DNA of 35,865 nucleotides from Lentihominibacter faecis (GCF_014306095.1 NZ_JACRWC010000106.1:1-35865), one strand, 5' to 3'; shown: positions 1 to 7,429, counted from the stretch's first letter. Numbers and translations are program-made. Notes: generated by a model from the sequence alone, not told the origin.

Positions 1-137
1 GGAAAGTCAAGTGTATTTTCAGAAGATTTTTTGATCAATTGTGATAATTGATATCCATAGCAGTCTCCTTTACAGCTTAGCACATGCAGCAAAAGCATTT
101 CTACAGAACCTTTTTTAAAATTGATTTGAGTACTCAT
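1..137 (-). CDS. PadR-family transcriptional regulator, N-terminal part (runs off left edge)
   Basis: The minus strand from an ATG at 137 is open to the window edge and gives 45 residues. They begin MSTQINFKKGSVEMLLLHVL and continue with GDCYGYQLSQLI. The pattern 'KGxxExLLLxxL...GDxYGYxLxxxI' is the first two helices of the PadR winged-helix domain. A good ribosome site (AGAAAGGAA) lies just upstream of the ATG. PadR proteins are small dimeric repressors that often control a divergent membrane or transport operon and their own gene, which fits the back-to-back arrangement with the genes from 352. The effector-sensing C-terminal part lies outside the window. The family call is well supported; the regulated function is unknown. 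Confidence 0.8.
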   Translation of the reverse strand, partial: MSTQINFKKGSVEMLLLHVLSCKGDCYGYQLSQLIKKSSENTLDF

Positions 138-158
138 TATAATTCCTTTCTGTAATAC

Positions 159-187
159 ATATTAGTGGAAAGTATATGCAATGTCAA
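159..187 (-). promoter_or_regulatory. Sigma-A promoter of the padR-like gene
   Basis: On the minus strand TTGACA (187-182), a 17-nt spacer and TAATAT (164-159) make a near-consensus promoter about 20 nt upstream of the padR-like start. Seen directly in the sequence; activity is inferred. Confidence 0.7.
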
Positions 188-217
188 TATTTCGGACAAC
201 TAAATAGTAGTTGACAT
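181..217. promoter_or_regulatory. Candidate operator between divergent promoters
   Basis: The two -35 boxes face each other as an inverted repeat, ATGTCAA (181-187) and TTGACAT (211-217). A second inverted repeat, CAACTA-N5-TAGTTG (197-213), overlaps the rightward -35 box. PadR proteins bind dyads with ATGT/ACAT ends, so this is the natural place for the neighbouring regulator to act on both promoters. Binding is an inference. Confidence 0.4.
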
Positions 218-239
218 TCATGATTATATAAAGTAATAT
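211..239 (+). promoter_or_regulatory. Sigma-A promoter of the secreted protein/lipoprotein/membrane protein unit
   Basis: TTGACA (211-216), a 17-nt spacer and TAATAT (234-239) give a near-perfect vegetative promoter reading toward the genes at 352, 1327 and 2072. The predicted start of transcription is near 246. Confidence 0.75.
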
Positions 240-292
240 TAAGGCATAAAATAACTGTGGGTTAAATGATACATATGGTAAGGGGGGTGAAG

Positions 293-316
293 ATGCATAA
301 GCTAAAGTCGTTGTAA
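293..316 (+). other. Possible 7-codon leader ORF
   Basis: A very G-rich Shine-Dalgarno-like run (280-289) precedes an ATG at 293 that opens a reading frame of seven codons (MHKLKSL) and a TAA at 314-316. The last A of that stop is the first base of an in-frame ATG at 316 for the next gene (TAATG overlap). It could couple or tune translation of the exported protein gene, or it could be chance; the spacing to its ATG is short. Confidence 0.25.
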
Positions 317-351
317 TGAGTATGATCAATTTAGTTGGAAAGGAAAACAAA

Positions 352-1275
352 ATGATAAAAAAACGCATATATACAAGTTCATTAATTGTTATAGTGTTAC
401 TTATTGTAAGTATAGTTACCGTTCCTGCAAATGCGACGACATTCTCAGAGAACACACAAGAAAATCAGACGGATAGATTATCGGCAATTATAATGACAGT
501 TCAGAATGAAAATGATAGAGAGCAAATTGCAAACTATTTTTTTGCTCCAGCCTATGAAAAATACGAAATATTAGATGAAGATGATAATTCCTATGATGGA
601 TCTTTTGAATCGTTAAATAGTACAGAGAAGAATATTCAATTGGAAAATGAAGCACTGGAATTGTCAAAGTTAACAGGAAATGATTTAAAAGTAAGAATTG
701 AGCAGTTGGCGGAGGAGCATGCTCAGGAGATTATCAATGATAATGATGCAGTTTTAACAAATGAGTATGTTAAGTATGCTGAGTCAAATTTTAAACCCTC
801 CGTTGTTGCAAATATAAAACAAAAATATAGTGCTGATAGTTTAAAAGAGGTTGGTGTTAATGAATATATATTAGATTCTAATTCTTCTAAAGCTGCGGCT
901 AAAACTAATAAGAAGACATTCAAGCAAACGTATGGAAGCAAAAGTAAAGCGTCATATTGTGCGTTTTGGTCAACAGTAACTTGGAAAACATCAGGTGGGA
1001 AAATTACTTCGTTATCTTCTACCACAACTAAACCAACAACGCCGTGCTATATTACCCCAACATCTGCAGTGAAAAATACGACGAAAACTAGTTCAGATAA
1101 AAAAACAGGATATGTTCAAAAGGCATGGGGATATGTTAACGTATCTTATGGAGATGGAAAAATTAACGGATATTATGTATTAGATATTAAAGTATTTGGT
1201 TCAAATTCAAGTAAAATGAAGGGCTCGACTGTAGCTCCAATTGCATATCCGAATTATAAATGGGGGAATTTTTAG
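352..1275 (+). CDS. Exported protein of unknown function
   Basis: This 307-residue product begins with a clear signal peptide: positive MIKKR, a hydrophobic stretch of about 18 residues, then a likely signal peptidase I site after ANA near residue 28. I chose the ATG at 352 because AAAGGA sits 7 nt before it and it puts the signal peptide at the N-terminus; an in-frame ATG at 316 would add 12 residues. The first half of the mature protein is acidic and helix-like, while the last ~120 residues are rich in Thr, Ser, Lys and aromatic residues and look like beta structure. I do not recognise a family. It is the first gene after a strong promoter that faces the padR-like gene, so it is probably under PadR control and acts outside the cell. 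It ends with TAG. Confidence 0.7.
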   Translation: MIKKRIYTSSLIVIVLLIVSIVTVPANATTFSENTQENQTDRLSAIIMTVQNENDREQIANYFFAPAYEKYEILDEDDNSYDGSFESLNSTEKNIQLENEALELSKLTGNDLKVRIEQLAEEHAQEIINDNDAVLTNEYVKYAESNFKPSVVANIKQKYSADSLKEVGVNEYILDSNSSKAAAKTNKKTFKQTYGSKSKASYCAFWSTVTWKTSGGKITSLSSTTTKPTTPCYITPTSAVKNTTKTSSDKKTGYVQKAWGYVNVSYGDGKINGYYVLDIKVFGSNSSKMKGSTVAPIAYPNYKWGNF

Positions 1276-1326
1276 ATTAGTACGAATAATAGATTGTATA
1301 TTCTCGGGTGTTATGGAGGAAAGCTG

Positions 1327-1941
1327 ATGAAAAAAGTAATAATGATTATTTTAGGGATTATTATAGCGGGATGTTTCATAGCATTTTATACTACTACAAA
1401 ATCCTTTCTAATAAATAATTCAACTGAAAAATCTGATATTGCTGTGACTAATGGAGCTTTTGACATTACTCCGGAAAGTGGTGTTGAAATATTCAATAAG
1501 GATTTGAAAAATGCTGGATTGTCCCAGATTCCGAAAGAATACAAAAGCTCCACCCAAAGTGTCCAAGTACAAAATGGTGATGGCGAGGAATTGATCCAAA
1601 ATGGAGTTACGTATTACGACTTCAAGATTTCAGACTCATTAAGGCTGCGTATGACTGCCTTTTCAAGTTTGGATAATCAAATTACAGGAATTGCGCTTAT
1701 AGAGACGACTGGAAAGAAATCGTCGGAAGATAGTAAACTTAATCAATATTTCCAAGTGATTGCAGCTAATATTTCACCGCAATTTAATGCTGATAAATTC
1801 CGGATTTCAAGATACCAAAATAAAAGCTTTGAGTTGGATCATATTCTATTTTGGTGTGGACATTTTAACTCGGGAAATAATGAGAAGAAAAACATATATA
1901 TTGTGACTACAAATAGTGACTTGTTTGACTTTTATTTCTGA
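1327..1941 (+). CDS. Probable lipoprotein of unknown function
   Basis: The ATG at 1327 has GGAGG 7-8 nt upstream; an in-frame ATG at 1294 lacks one. The 204-residue product starts MKK followed by a hydrophobic segment ending in IIAGC, which fits a lipobox with the Cys at about residue 16, so it may be lipid-anchored on the outer face of the membrane. The segment can also be read as a plain membrane anchor. The rest is soluble-looking with no motif I know. It follows the exported protein gene by 51 nt with no terminator between them and is likely co-transcribed. After its TGA the same frame stays open for about 45 more codons, which I regard as chance in AT-rich DNA. Confidence 0.65.
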   Translation: MKKVIMIILGIIIAGCFIAFYTTTKSFLINNSTEKSDIAVTNGAFDITPESGVEIFNKDLKNAGLSQIPKEYKSSTQSVQVQNGDGEELIQNGVTYYDFKISDSLRLRMTAFSSLDNQITGIALIETTGKKSSEDSKLNQYFQVIAANISPQFNADKFRISRYQNKSFELDHILFWCGHFNSGNNEKKNIYIVTTNSDLFDFYF

Positions 1942-2071
1942 TTGAATTGGGGAAATAATAGGGTTATCGCACAAAGTGATGGCTCTTGGAAAAAATATTT
2001 GGTTATATCTGCACACAAATGGGGCATAGGAGCCTATGAAAATAATCGAGTATTTAAGAGGACGTGATGGA

Positions 2072-2491
2072 ATGAATCGTGAGATAATACTTGCCAGGTG
2101 CATTTTAATTATAAGTATAATTATTTTAGTGCTGACTGTCCTGTGGGATTTGGAATTTATGCAGTCTGAAATTTTACTATATGTATTAATAGGATTATTG
2201 GCATTGTTGATATTTTTAGTTGTGCAATTTCAATTAAATATCCGTAAAAGTAAATTTTTTGTAGATTCTAACAGTAATAATGACTGCGGGAAAAAGATAA
2301 GAAAATCTGTACAAGTAATTTTAGTGTTTAGTATGATTGCAGAAGTGTTTTTGCTTCTGTTAATAACACATATTATTAGCGCAGCAAGGATATCATGGTT
2401 TGTGGTAATTATAGTAATGATTGCTGCATATTGTTTCTTCCTTTTACAATGGGTGATATCGTTGGCCAATGCTGTAAAAGAAAATAAATGA
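2072..2491 (+). CDS. Small membrane protein with four predicted helices, unknown function
   Basis: The product of about 139 residues has four hydrophobic stretches: near residues 7-27, 33-55, 77-100 and 108-130. A polar loop of about 20 residues joins helices 2 and 3. I prefer the ATG at 2072, with AGAGGA 9 nt upstream; an in-frame ATG at 2036 with TAGGAG only 3 nt away would add 12 residues. It is the last gene of the PadR-flanked unit and ends just before a terminator. No family is recognised. It could form a membrane complex with the lipoprotein encoded upstream, but that is only inferred from position. Confidence 0.6.
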   Translation: MNREIILARCILIISIIILVLTVLWDLEFMQSEILLYVLIGLLALLIFLVVQFQLNIRKSKFFVDSNSNNDCGKKIRKSVQVILVFSMIAEVFLLLLITHIISAARISWFVVIIVMIAAYCFFLLQWVISLANAVKENK

Positions 2492-2516
2492 TAGCATTAA
2501 ACCCAGAAGAGAAAGA

Positions 2517-2560
2517 CGGGATGCATGATGAAAATACAGTTCATGCATCTCGTTTTATTT
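2517..2560 (+). terminator. Rho-independent terminator of the accessory unit
   Basis: The arms CGGGATGCATGA (2517-2528) and TCATGCATCTCG (2541-2552) form a 12-bp stem with one G-T pair and a 12-nt loop, followed by TTTTATTT. It marks the right border of the AT-rich cassette. Confidence 0.85.
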
Positions 2561-2580
2561 GTCATACAGAAGAGGTTGGC

Positions 2581-2772
2581 CTACAGCTGGTCGATGGTTG
2601 GATGAACATGATACATATTTTTCAAAGCCTCGTATTCCTGCGAAGCTTTTTCTTTTGCGGCTTCCTGCTTCTGCCGCTGCTTTTGCGTCAGAGCGGCTGG
2701 ATCCGGCAGTACGGCCTTGATCATCACGTTGCGGGCGGTGTGCTCCAGTGATGTGAACTCGATCATATTGAC
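2581..2772 (-). pseudogene. C-terminal remainder of the methyltransferase, beyond an in-frame TAG
   Basis: Directly after the TAG at 2775-2773 the same frame continues V-N-M-I-E-F and then LEHTARNVMIKAV, ending in a TAG at 2583-2581. As I recall the family (class I SAM methyltransferases of the Methyltransf_32 type), the residues after 'ESAGY' continue as one basic or polar residue, then 'VxxxEFxxxEHTxKNxxIRA', with a C-terminal helix and a 'P-T-hydrophobic' end. All these features are present here. This is therefore the natural end of the upstream gene and not an independent gene, although an ATG at 2766 could start a 61-residue peptide. No good ribosome site precedes that ATG. Confidence 0.75.
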
Positions 2773-3759
2773 CTAGTAGCCGGCGCTTTCCAGTTTGAGC
2801 CCCCGCAGTCCGTCGGTCAGGATTTCCGTGAACTTATCCTTTAAGATCCCGTATTTCAGGTAGGAATCGTTGACCGGTTCCTTGATCTGGGAGAATAGCT
2901 CATGCTGGCAGCACGGTACCGACAGGATCACCCGGCTGTGCCATTTGACCGCGTTGATCAGGGCATAATCCGTCGCCGTATCGCAGGCGTGGAGGGTGAC
3001 CACCATATCGGCACCCGTGCTCTCGTAGTCGGCGATGTCCCCTGTGAGGAAGGTCAGGTCGTCGTAGCCCAGCTCCTGTGCCGTCTTGTTGCAGAATTCG
3101 ATCACGTCTTTTTTCAGATCCAGTCCGACGATGGCTACATCCCGGTTCTTTAAGACCCGCAGATAATAGTACAGCGCGAAGGTCAGATAGCTTTTGCCGC
3201 AGCCGAAGTCGATGATTCGCAGCGTACCTTGAGAAGGCAGATCGCGGAAGGAATCGTCGGCGATCTCAAGGAAGCGGTTGATCTGCCGGAATTTGGAGTA
3301 GTGCTTCTGGAACACTTTGCCCTCCGGCGACATGACGCCCAGCTTGATGAGAAAGTCGCAGGGCTTTCCATCTTCGATGATGTAATGTTTCTTTCGATTG
3401 TGATCCAGCACCGCTGCCTTGCGAAGCTTTTTATAAGCACGGCGTGTGATCCGCGGATTTTCCGGATCGGCGGCCAGGATCTGAATATCCTCCGCCTCCG
3501 TCAGGATGTTGATCTGCTTGAAATCCTCACAGATCCACTGGCTGGCGTAGTCTATCATCTCGTGATAGGGGATGTTCTGGTGTGTCACTTTCTTCTCGAA
3601 ATGAAACTCCGCCTGATACATGTATTCGCCCCGGATGGTCACCGGGCGAAGGGTGATTTTGCTGTATTCCAGGGACTTCTTCCGCTTCCCTGCAAAGATG
3701 ATCTTGGTCAGGCTTCCACTGTCTGATGCCTGCAGGATCGTCTGGATGATTTTTTTCAT
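2773..3759 (-). CDS. Class I SAM-dependent methyltransferase, truncated by a TAG
   Basis: The 328-residue product has an N-terminal domain of about 160 residues and then a Rossmann methyltransferase core. The SAM-binding motif I is IIDFGCGKSYLTFALYYYL, followed by an acidic strand end (GLDLKKDV), VVTLHACDTATDYA and SVPCCQHEL. These are hallmarks of the Methyltransf_32 family found widely in Firmicutes; its substrate is not established to my knowledge. AGAAAGGA precedes the ATG by about 8 nt. The frame stops at TAG just after LESAGY, but conserved family sequence resumes in the same frame through 2581, giving a full length near 391 residues. The core catalytic motifs are intact, so a truncated enzyme could still fold. 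The gene has its own promoter at 3793-3821. Confidence 0.8.
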   Translation of the reverse strand: MKKIIQTILQASDSGSLTKIIFAGKRKKSLEYSKITLRPVTIRGEYMYQAEFHFEKKVTHQNIPYHEMIDYASQWICEDFKQINILTEAEDIQILAADPENPRITRRAYKKLRKAAVLDHNRKKHYIIEDGKPCDFLIKLGVMSPEGKVFQKHYSKFRQINRFLEIADDSFRDLPSQGTLRIIDFGCGKSYLTFALYYYLRVLKNRDVAIVGLDLKKDVIEFCNKTAQELGYDDLTFLTGDIADYESTGADMVVTLHACDTATDYALINAVKWHSRVILSVPCCQHELFSQIKEPVNDSYLKYGILKDKFTEILTDGLRGLKLESAGY

Positions 3760-3792
3760 ATCTGCAGTCCTTTCTGCTTTTTTCTACAGTCC

Positions 3793-3821
3793 ATCATGCC
3801 ATAAAGAACCGCAAATGTAAA
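3793..3821 (-). promoter_or_regulatory. Promoter of the methyltransferase gene
   Basis: On the minus strand TTTACA (3821-3816), a 17-nt spacer and CATGAT (3798-3793) lie upstream of the start, with a TGG extension before the -10. The -35 matches 5 of 6 and the -10 matches 4 of 6 consensus bases. Confidence 0.45.
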
Positions 3822-3853
3822 CGCTAAAATCCCCGGACGAGCCTTTGCAGACA

Positions 3854-4405
3854 TCAAATGCTGGGTTCCACAAACGGTATGCCGAAGTATTCTGTCAGAG
3901 CCAGCACCAGGGTTCGGGCGATCAGCTGGATGTTGTCTATGATCCAGAAGGCGTCCTCGGCGTTGTCATGGTAGGCCAGTTCGATGAGATTGGACGGAGC
4001 CTTTACCAGGCGCAGTTCTCCCAGCGTGGTGTTTGCCACCGTTCGGACTTTGGCGGGATCCGGATAGATGACCTTCAGGTTTTCTGCAAAGATCTTCGCG
4101 GCGCGTGCTCCCTGGGTGCTGGTGGCGTAATAGTAAATGTCGCACCCTTGAAGCTGTCCGGCGAGGGCCGGTGGTGCGGCGTTGGAATGGAGGGCCAGAT
4201 GGAAATCGTAGTTTCCAGCGTTGGATAGAGCAATAGCCTGCTGCAGGGTGGCATCCGGGTCGTTTCGCGTAAAGGAAATACCGCAGGAAATGAGATACGG
4301 CTCCATGGCATCGGCTACCAGATTCATGTAATATTCTTCGCTCCCCAGTCCGTTGATATAGGGATTATACTCCTGCACGGAGGGGCTTAAAAACAGATTT
4401 GGCAT
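3854..4405 (-). CDS. N-acetylmuramoyl-L-alanine amidase-like protein (Amidase_3 fold)
   Basis: The 183-residue product starts at the ATG at 4405, preceded by AAAGGAG with 8-nt spacing; the open frame further upstream has no such site. It has no signal peptide. The order of motifs fits the Amidase_3 zinc amidases: a first strand (LFLSPS), GSEEYYMNLVADAM (Glu23/Glu24), FTRND, LALHSNA with His73, and a late LIELAYHDN with the catalytic-type Glu. The usual N-terminal 'DPGHGG' zinc histidine is absent: the strand reads SPSVQE instead. Similar cytoplasm-like small amidases occur in clostridia, some with phages. It may be a spore-lytic or remodelling enzyme or a divergent binding protein. On the minus strand CATAGACTA (4438-4430) matches the sigma-K -10 pattern, but no good -35 was found. 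Confidence 0.7.
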   Translation of the reverse strand: MPNLFLSPSVQEYNPYINGLGSEEYYMNLVADAMEPYLISCGISFTRNDPDATLQQAIALSNAGNYDFHLALHSNAAPPALAGQLQGCDIYYYATSTQGARAAKIFAENLKVIYPDPAKVRTVANTTLGELRLVKAPSNLIELAYHDNAEDAFWIIDNIQLIARTLVLALTEYFGIPFVEPSI

Positions 4406-4480
4406 AAAGATACTCCTTTGTTTTTCTGTTAGTCTATGCGGAAGCCGCTGAAAAAGAGTCTGACCGGACTGCAAATTATT

Positions 4481-4509
4481 TTGACATGCTATGCATATTG
4501 ATTTAAAAT
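4481..4509 (+). promoter_or_regulatory. Sigma-A promoter of typA-mscS
   Basis: TTGACA (4481-4486), a 17-nt spacer and TAAAAT (4504-4509) form a strong vegetative promoter about 87 nt upstream of typA. Confidence 0.75.
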
Positions 4510-4595
4510 AAAGTGTTACAGTAATCATAAAAATTGCGAAATCGCAGGATTTCGATCATGTAATAAAATTCAATACAGAAAGTGGGAATGGAGTA

Positions 4596-6485
4596 ATGGC
4601 AGAAAAGCAGAAAATAATCAATATCGCGGTGATCGCTCACGTCGATGCCGGCAAGTCCACGCTGGTGGACGCGTTCTTGAACCAGAGCGGTGTCTTCCGG
4701 GACAACGAGCAGGTGGTGGATTGCATCATGGACAGTGACGACATCGAGCGGGAGCGTGGAATCACCATCTATTCGAAGAACTGCTCCGTCATGCACGGAG
4801 ACGTGAAGATCAATATCGTAGACACACCGGGACACGCCGACTTTTCTTCTGAAGTGGAGCGTATCATCAAGACGGTAGACACGGTCATCCTGCTGGTGGA
4901 TTCCAGCGAAGGGCCGATGCCGCAGACGCGATTCGTACTGAAAAAATCTTTGGAGCAGGGAATCAACCCGATCCTTCTCATCAACAAGATCGACAAGAAA
5001 GATGCCCGGATCGACGAAGTCGTCGATGAGGTATACGAGCTCTTTATGGATCTGGAAGCCAACGATGAGCAGCTGGATTTCCCGATCCTCTACGGCATCG
5101 CAAGACAGGGCATCGTGGTATACGATCCTGATGACGTCAAGGGCATCTCCGTGGAAGAGGGTGATGCAAAGATCAAGAAGAGTGCAAAGGGTATGCAGGG
5201 GCTTGACATCACGCCGCTGTTCGATACTATCATCAAGCACACCCAACCGTACCCGGATCGCAACGCGGAACCTTTGCAGCTGCAGATCTCGGCTCTGGGA
5301 TACGATGATTACATCGGAAGACTGGGGATCGGCAGGATCACAAAAGGTGTTATCAAGGCGGGAAGCACGGTAGCGGTAGCCAAGGGAGATGGTCAGATCG
5401 AACAGAAGAAGATCAATCAGGTATTCGTATACAGAGGATTGAAGCGGATGGCTGTGGATCAGGCAGAAGCTGGCGATATCGTCGTGATCTCCGGTATTGC
5501 GGACATCTCCATCGGAGAGACCATCTGCGACCCGGCAGACCCGCAGCCGCTGGAAATGATCCACATCGAAGAGCCGACTTTGTCCATGTATTTTATGGTC
5601 AACAAATCTCCGTTCGCAGGCAAGTCCGGTAAATTCGTAACGTCCCGTCACATTCGGGAACGACTCAATAAAGAACTGGAAGTCAATGTGGGACTGAAAG
5701 TGGAAGACACCGATTCCACCGACAGCTTCAAGGTTTCGGGAAGAGGGGAGCTTCACCTTTCTATCCTCATCGAAAATATGCGCCGGGAAGGCTATGAACT
5801 GGCCGTTTCCAAGCCGGAGGTCATCATGCGCCGGGGCGATCACAACCAGGTACAGGAACCGATCGAAGAAGTGGTTCTGTCTGTGCCGGATGAATACTCC
5901 GGATCGGTCATTTCCAAGCTGAACGTCCGCAAGGGCATGATGCAGGAGATGCACAGCGAAAACGGATTCACCCACCTGGAATACCTGGTGCCGACAAGAG
6001 GGCTGCTGGGCTACAGAAGTGAGTTTATCAACGATACCAGAGGCGAGGGCACCATGGTGCGGCGCTTTGCTAAATTCGACGACTATGTAGGGGAGATCCC
6101 GCAGCGTACCAACGGCGTGGCCATCGCTCAGGAAGAAGGAGTCGCAACGCCATATGCTATCTTCAACATCAGCGAGCGTGTACAGATGTTCATCGAACCG
6201 GGCACCAAGGTGTACGAGGGCATGATCATCGGTATGAACGCCAGAAGCGATGATATGGTAGTGAATCCGTGCAAAGCGAAAAAAGCGACCAATATGCGTG
6301 CGGCAGGAAGCGATGACAACATCAAACTGGCGCCGGCACGCACCTTTACATTAGAAGAAGCCCTGGAATTCATCGATGATGATGAACTGGTGGAAATCGT
6401 GCCGGACGATATCCGTCTGAGAAAGAAGTACCTAAAAGAACTGGAGCGCAGACGGAGCGGCCGGAAGATCAAACAGGAGGACTAA
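4596..6485 (+). CDS. typA: Ribosome-associated translational GTPase TypA/BipA
   Basis: The 629-residue product is a full-length TypA (family about 605-620). The G domain shows AHVDAGKST (14-22), the switch region DIERERGITIYSKN, DTPGHADF and NKIDK; then come the EF-G-like domain II, the domain III and V alpha/beta folds, and the TypA-specific C-terminal domain with LGYRSEFINDTRGEG. TypA binds the 70S ribosome near the EF-G site and helps 50S assembly and growth under stress. The P-loop has Ala where the common form has His (DHGKTT); I recall the same form in other clostridia, and the catalytic His of DTPGH is present. A promoter at 4481-4509 drives it. The lysine-rich tail contains the AGGAGG for the next gene, so typA and mscS are translationally close. 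Confidence 0.95.
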   Translation: MAEKQKIINIAVIAHVDAGKSTLVDAFLNQSGVFRDNEQVVDCIMDSDDIERERGITIYSKNCSVMHGDVKINIVDTPGHADFSSEVERIIKTVDTVILLVDSSEGPMPQTRFVLKKSLEQGINPILLINKIDKKDARIDEVVDEVYELFMDLEANDEQLDFPILYGIARQGIVVYDPDDVKGISVEEGDAKIKKSAKGMQGLDITPLFDTIIKHTQPYPDRNAEPLQLQISALGYDDYIGRLGIGRITKGVIKAGSTVAVAKGDGQIEQKKINQVFVYRGLKRMAVDQAEAGDIVVISGIADISIGETICDPADPQPLEMIHIEEPTLSMYFMVNKSPFAGKSGKFVTSRHIRERLNKELEVNVGLKVEDTDSTDSFKVSGRGELHLSILIENMRREGYELAVSKPEVIMRRGDHNQVQEPIEEVVLSVPDEYSGSVISKLNVRKGMMQEMHSENGFTHLEYLVPTRGLLGYRSEFINDTRGEGTMVRRFAKFDDYVGEIPQRTNGVAIAQEEGVATPYAIFNISERVQMFIEPGTKVYEGMIIGMNARSDDMVVNPCKAKKATNMRAAGSDDNIKLAPARTFTLEEALEFIDDDELVEIVPDDIRLRKKYLKELERRRSGRKIKQED

Positions 6486-6488
6486 GCT

Positions 6489-7337
6489 ATGGAAGAAAAG
6501 ATTGCCGAAAGTCAGGAAGCATTGACCAAAGGGTCGTGGAAGGATTTCTTTTCTGTGGATAAAATGATGGACTGGGGAATGAATCTGGCGGCAATTCTTA
6601 TCATAGTCCTGATAGGACTGATTTTGCTGAAAATCATTTTGCGGATCACGGATCGGGGTCTGAAAAAAAGTACGGCAGATCCGATTTTATATACTTTCGT
6701 CCGCAATGTGATCAAGGTGGCGGCGGCCATCGTGCTGATTACCATGTGCCTGGGAGTTCTGGGCATTCAGGTCCATACGATCGTGGCTGTTATCGGGGCC
6801 GCCGGAGCAGCTATTGCGCTGGCTCTCAAGGACAGTCTGGCTAACATTGCCGGCGGTGTTATGATCATATTGACAAAGCCTTTCAGCAAGGATGATCTGA
6901 TCGATATAGGAGATGTGTCAGGCAAGGTGCATCATATTGATTTGTTTCTGACGACGTTGAAAACCTATGACAACAAGACCATAACCATCCCCAACGGAAT
7001 CGTCAATACTTCTGTCCTGGTGAATCACAGTCAGGAGGAGAAGCGACGCGTGGACTGCACATTCGGGATCGGATACGATGATGACATCGAGCATGCCAAG
7101 GAGATCATGCGGAAGGTATGTGATGACAATCCGTTGATCCTGACGGATCCGCAGCCGCTCATTGGTGTAGCAAATCATGGAGAAAGCTCTGTGGACATGG
7201 ATCTTAAGGCGTGGTGCCTGACGGAACATTACTGGGATGTGAAATATTATCTGGAAGAGCATATCAAAGTTGCATTTGACGAGAACGGGATACAGATCCC
7301 GTTTCCACAGATGGATGTCCATATCCATCACGAATAA
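6489..7337 (+). CDS. mscS: Small-conductance mechanosensitive channel, MscS family
   Basis: The 282-residue protein has a soluble N-terminus, three hydrophobic helices (about residues 28-53, 73-93 and 94-122) and the MscS beta and C-terminal alpha/beta domains. The pore helix carries the typical Gly/Ala packing (GAAGAAIALALKDSLANIAGG), followed by KPFSKDDLIDIG and TIPNGIVNTS, which are signature stretches of the family. It releases solutes when membrane tension rises on osmotic downshock. Its ATG is 3 nt after the typA stop, and its ribosome site AGGAGG lies inside the end of typA, so the two genes form one transcription unit. Length is close to the E. coli protein (286). Confidence 0.93.
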   Translation: MEEKIAESQEALTKGSWKDFFSVDKMMDWGMNLAAILIIVLIGLILLKIILRITDRGLKKSTADPILYTFVRNVIKVAAAIVLITMCLGVLGIQVHTIVAVIGAAGAAIALALKDSLANIAGGVMIILTKPFSKDDLIDIGDVSGKVHHIDLFLTTLKTYDNKTITIPNGIVNTSVLVNHSQEEKRRVDCTFGIGYDDDIEHAKEIMRKVCDDNPLILTDPQPLIGVANHGESSVDMDLKAWCLTEHYWDVKYYLEEHIKVAFDENGIQIPFPQMDVHIHHE

Positions 7338-7400
7338 AGGTTGATTCGGATGTTTTGTATACTACACACAAAGAATTTGTCCGTGATTTATAAATATGTG

Positions 7401-7429
7401 TGGAAAACAAAACGGAATAATGATAAAAT
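7401..7429 (+). promoter_or_regulatory. Extended -10 promoter of the pyruvate carboxylase gene
   Basis: TGGAAA (7401-7406), a 17-nt spacer and TAAAAT (7424-7429) preceded by TGA give an extended -10 promoter 37 nt before the gene. The 15-mer ATGATAAAATATTAG at 7420-7434 recurs exactly upstream of dnaE. Confidence 0.5.

Noticed and set aside
14..22. TypA P-loop variant as a sign of a different GTPase (EF-G or TetM type); real position 4635-4661
   Set aside because: The AHVDAGKST form is also EF-G/TetM-like, but the TypA-specific C-terminal domain is present and the form is common in clostridial TypA. The coordinates of this entry refer to residue numbers of the protein.
1939..2067. Open frame after the TGA of the lipoprotein gene, considered for UGA recoding
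   Set aside because: About 42 codons without a stop is not unusual here, no SECIS-like hairpin was seen and there is no family support for an extension.
2488..2751. 87-codon plus-strand ORF after the four-helix protein gene
   Set aside because: It crosses the terminator at 2517-2560 and is antisense to the conserved methyltransferase C-terminus; no ribosome site.
2773..2775. Pyrrolysine insertion at the methyltransferase TAG
   Set aside because: TAG ends many other genes in the window and this family is not a methylamine methyltransferase; a point mutation is simpler. Kept only as a test in the finding.
4503..5975. 490-codon minus-strand ORF inside typA
   Set aside because: It is antisense to a well-supported TypA gene, has no ribosome site and its translation resembles no protein; it arises from codon bias.
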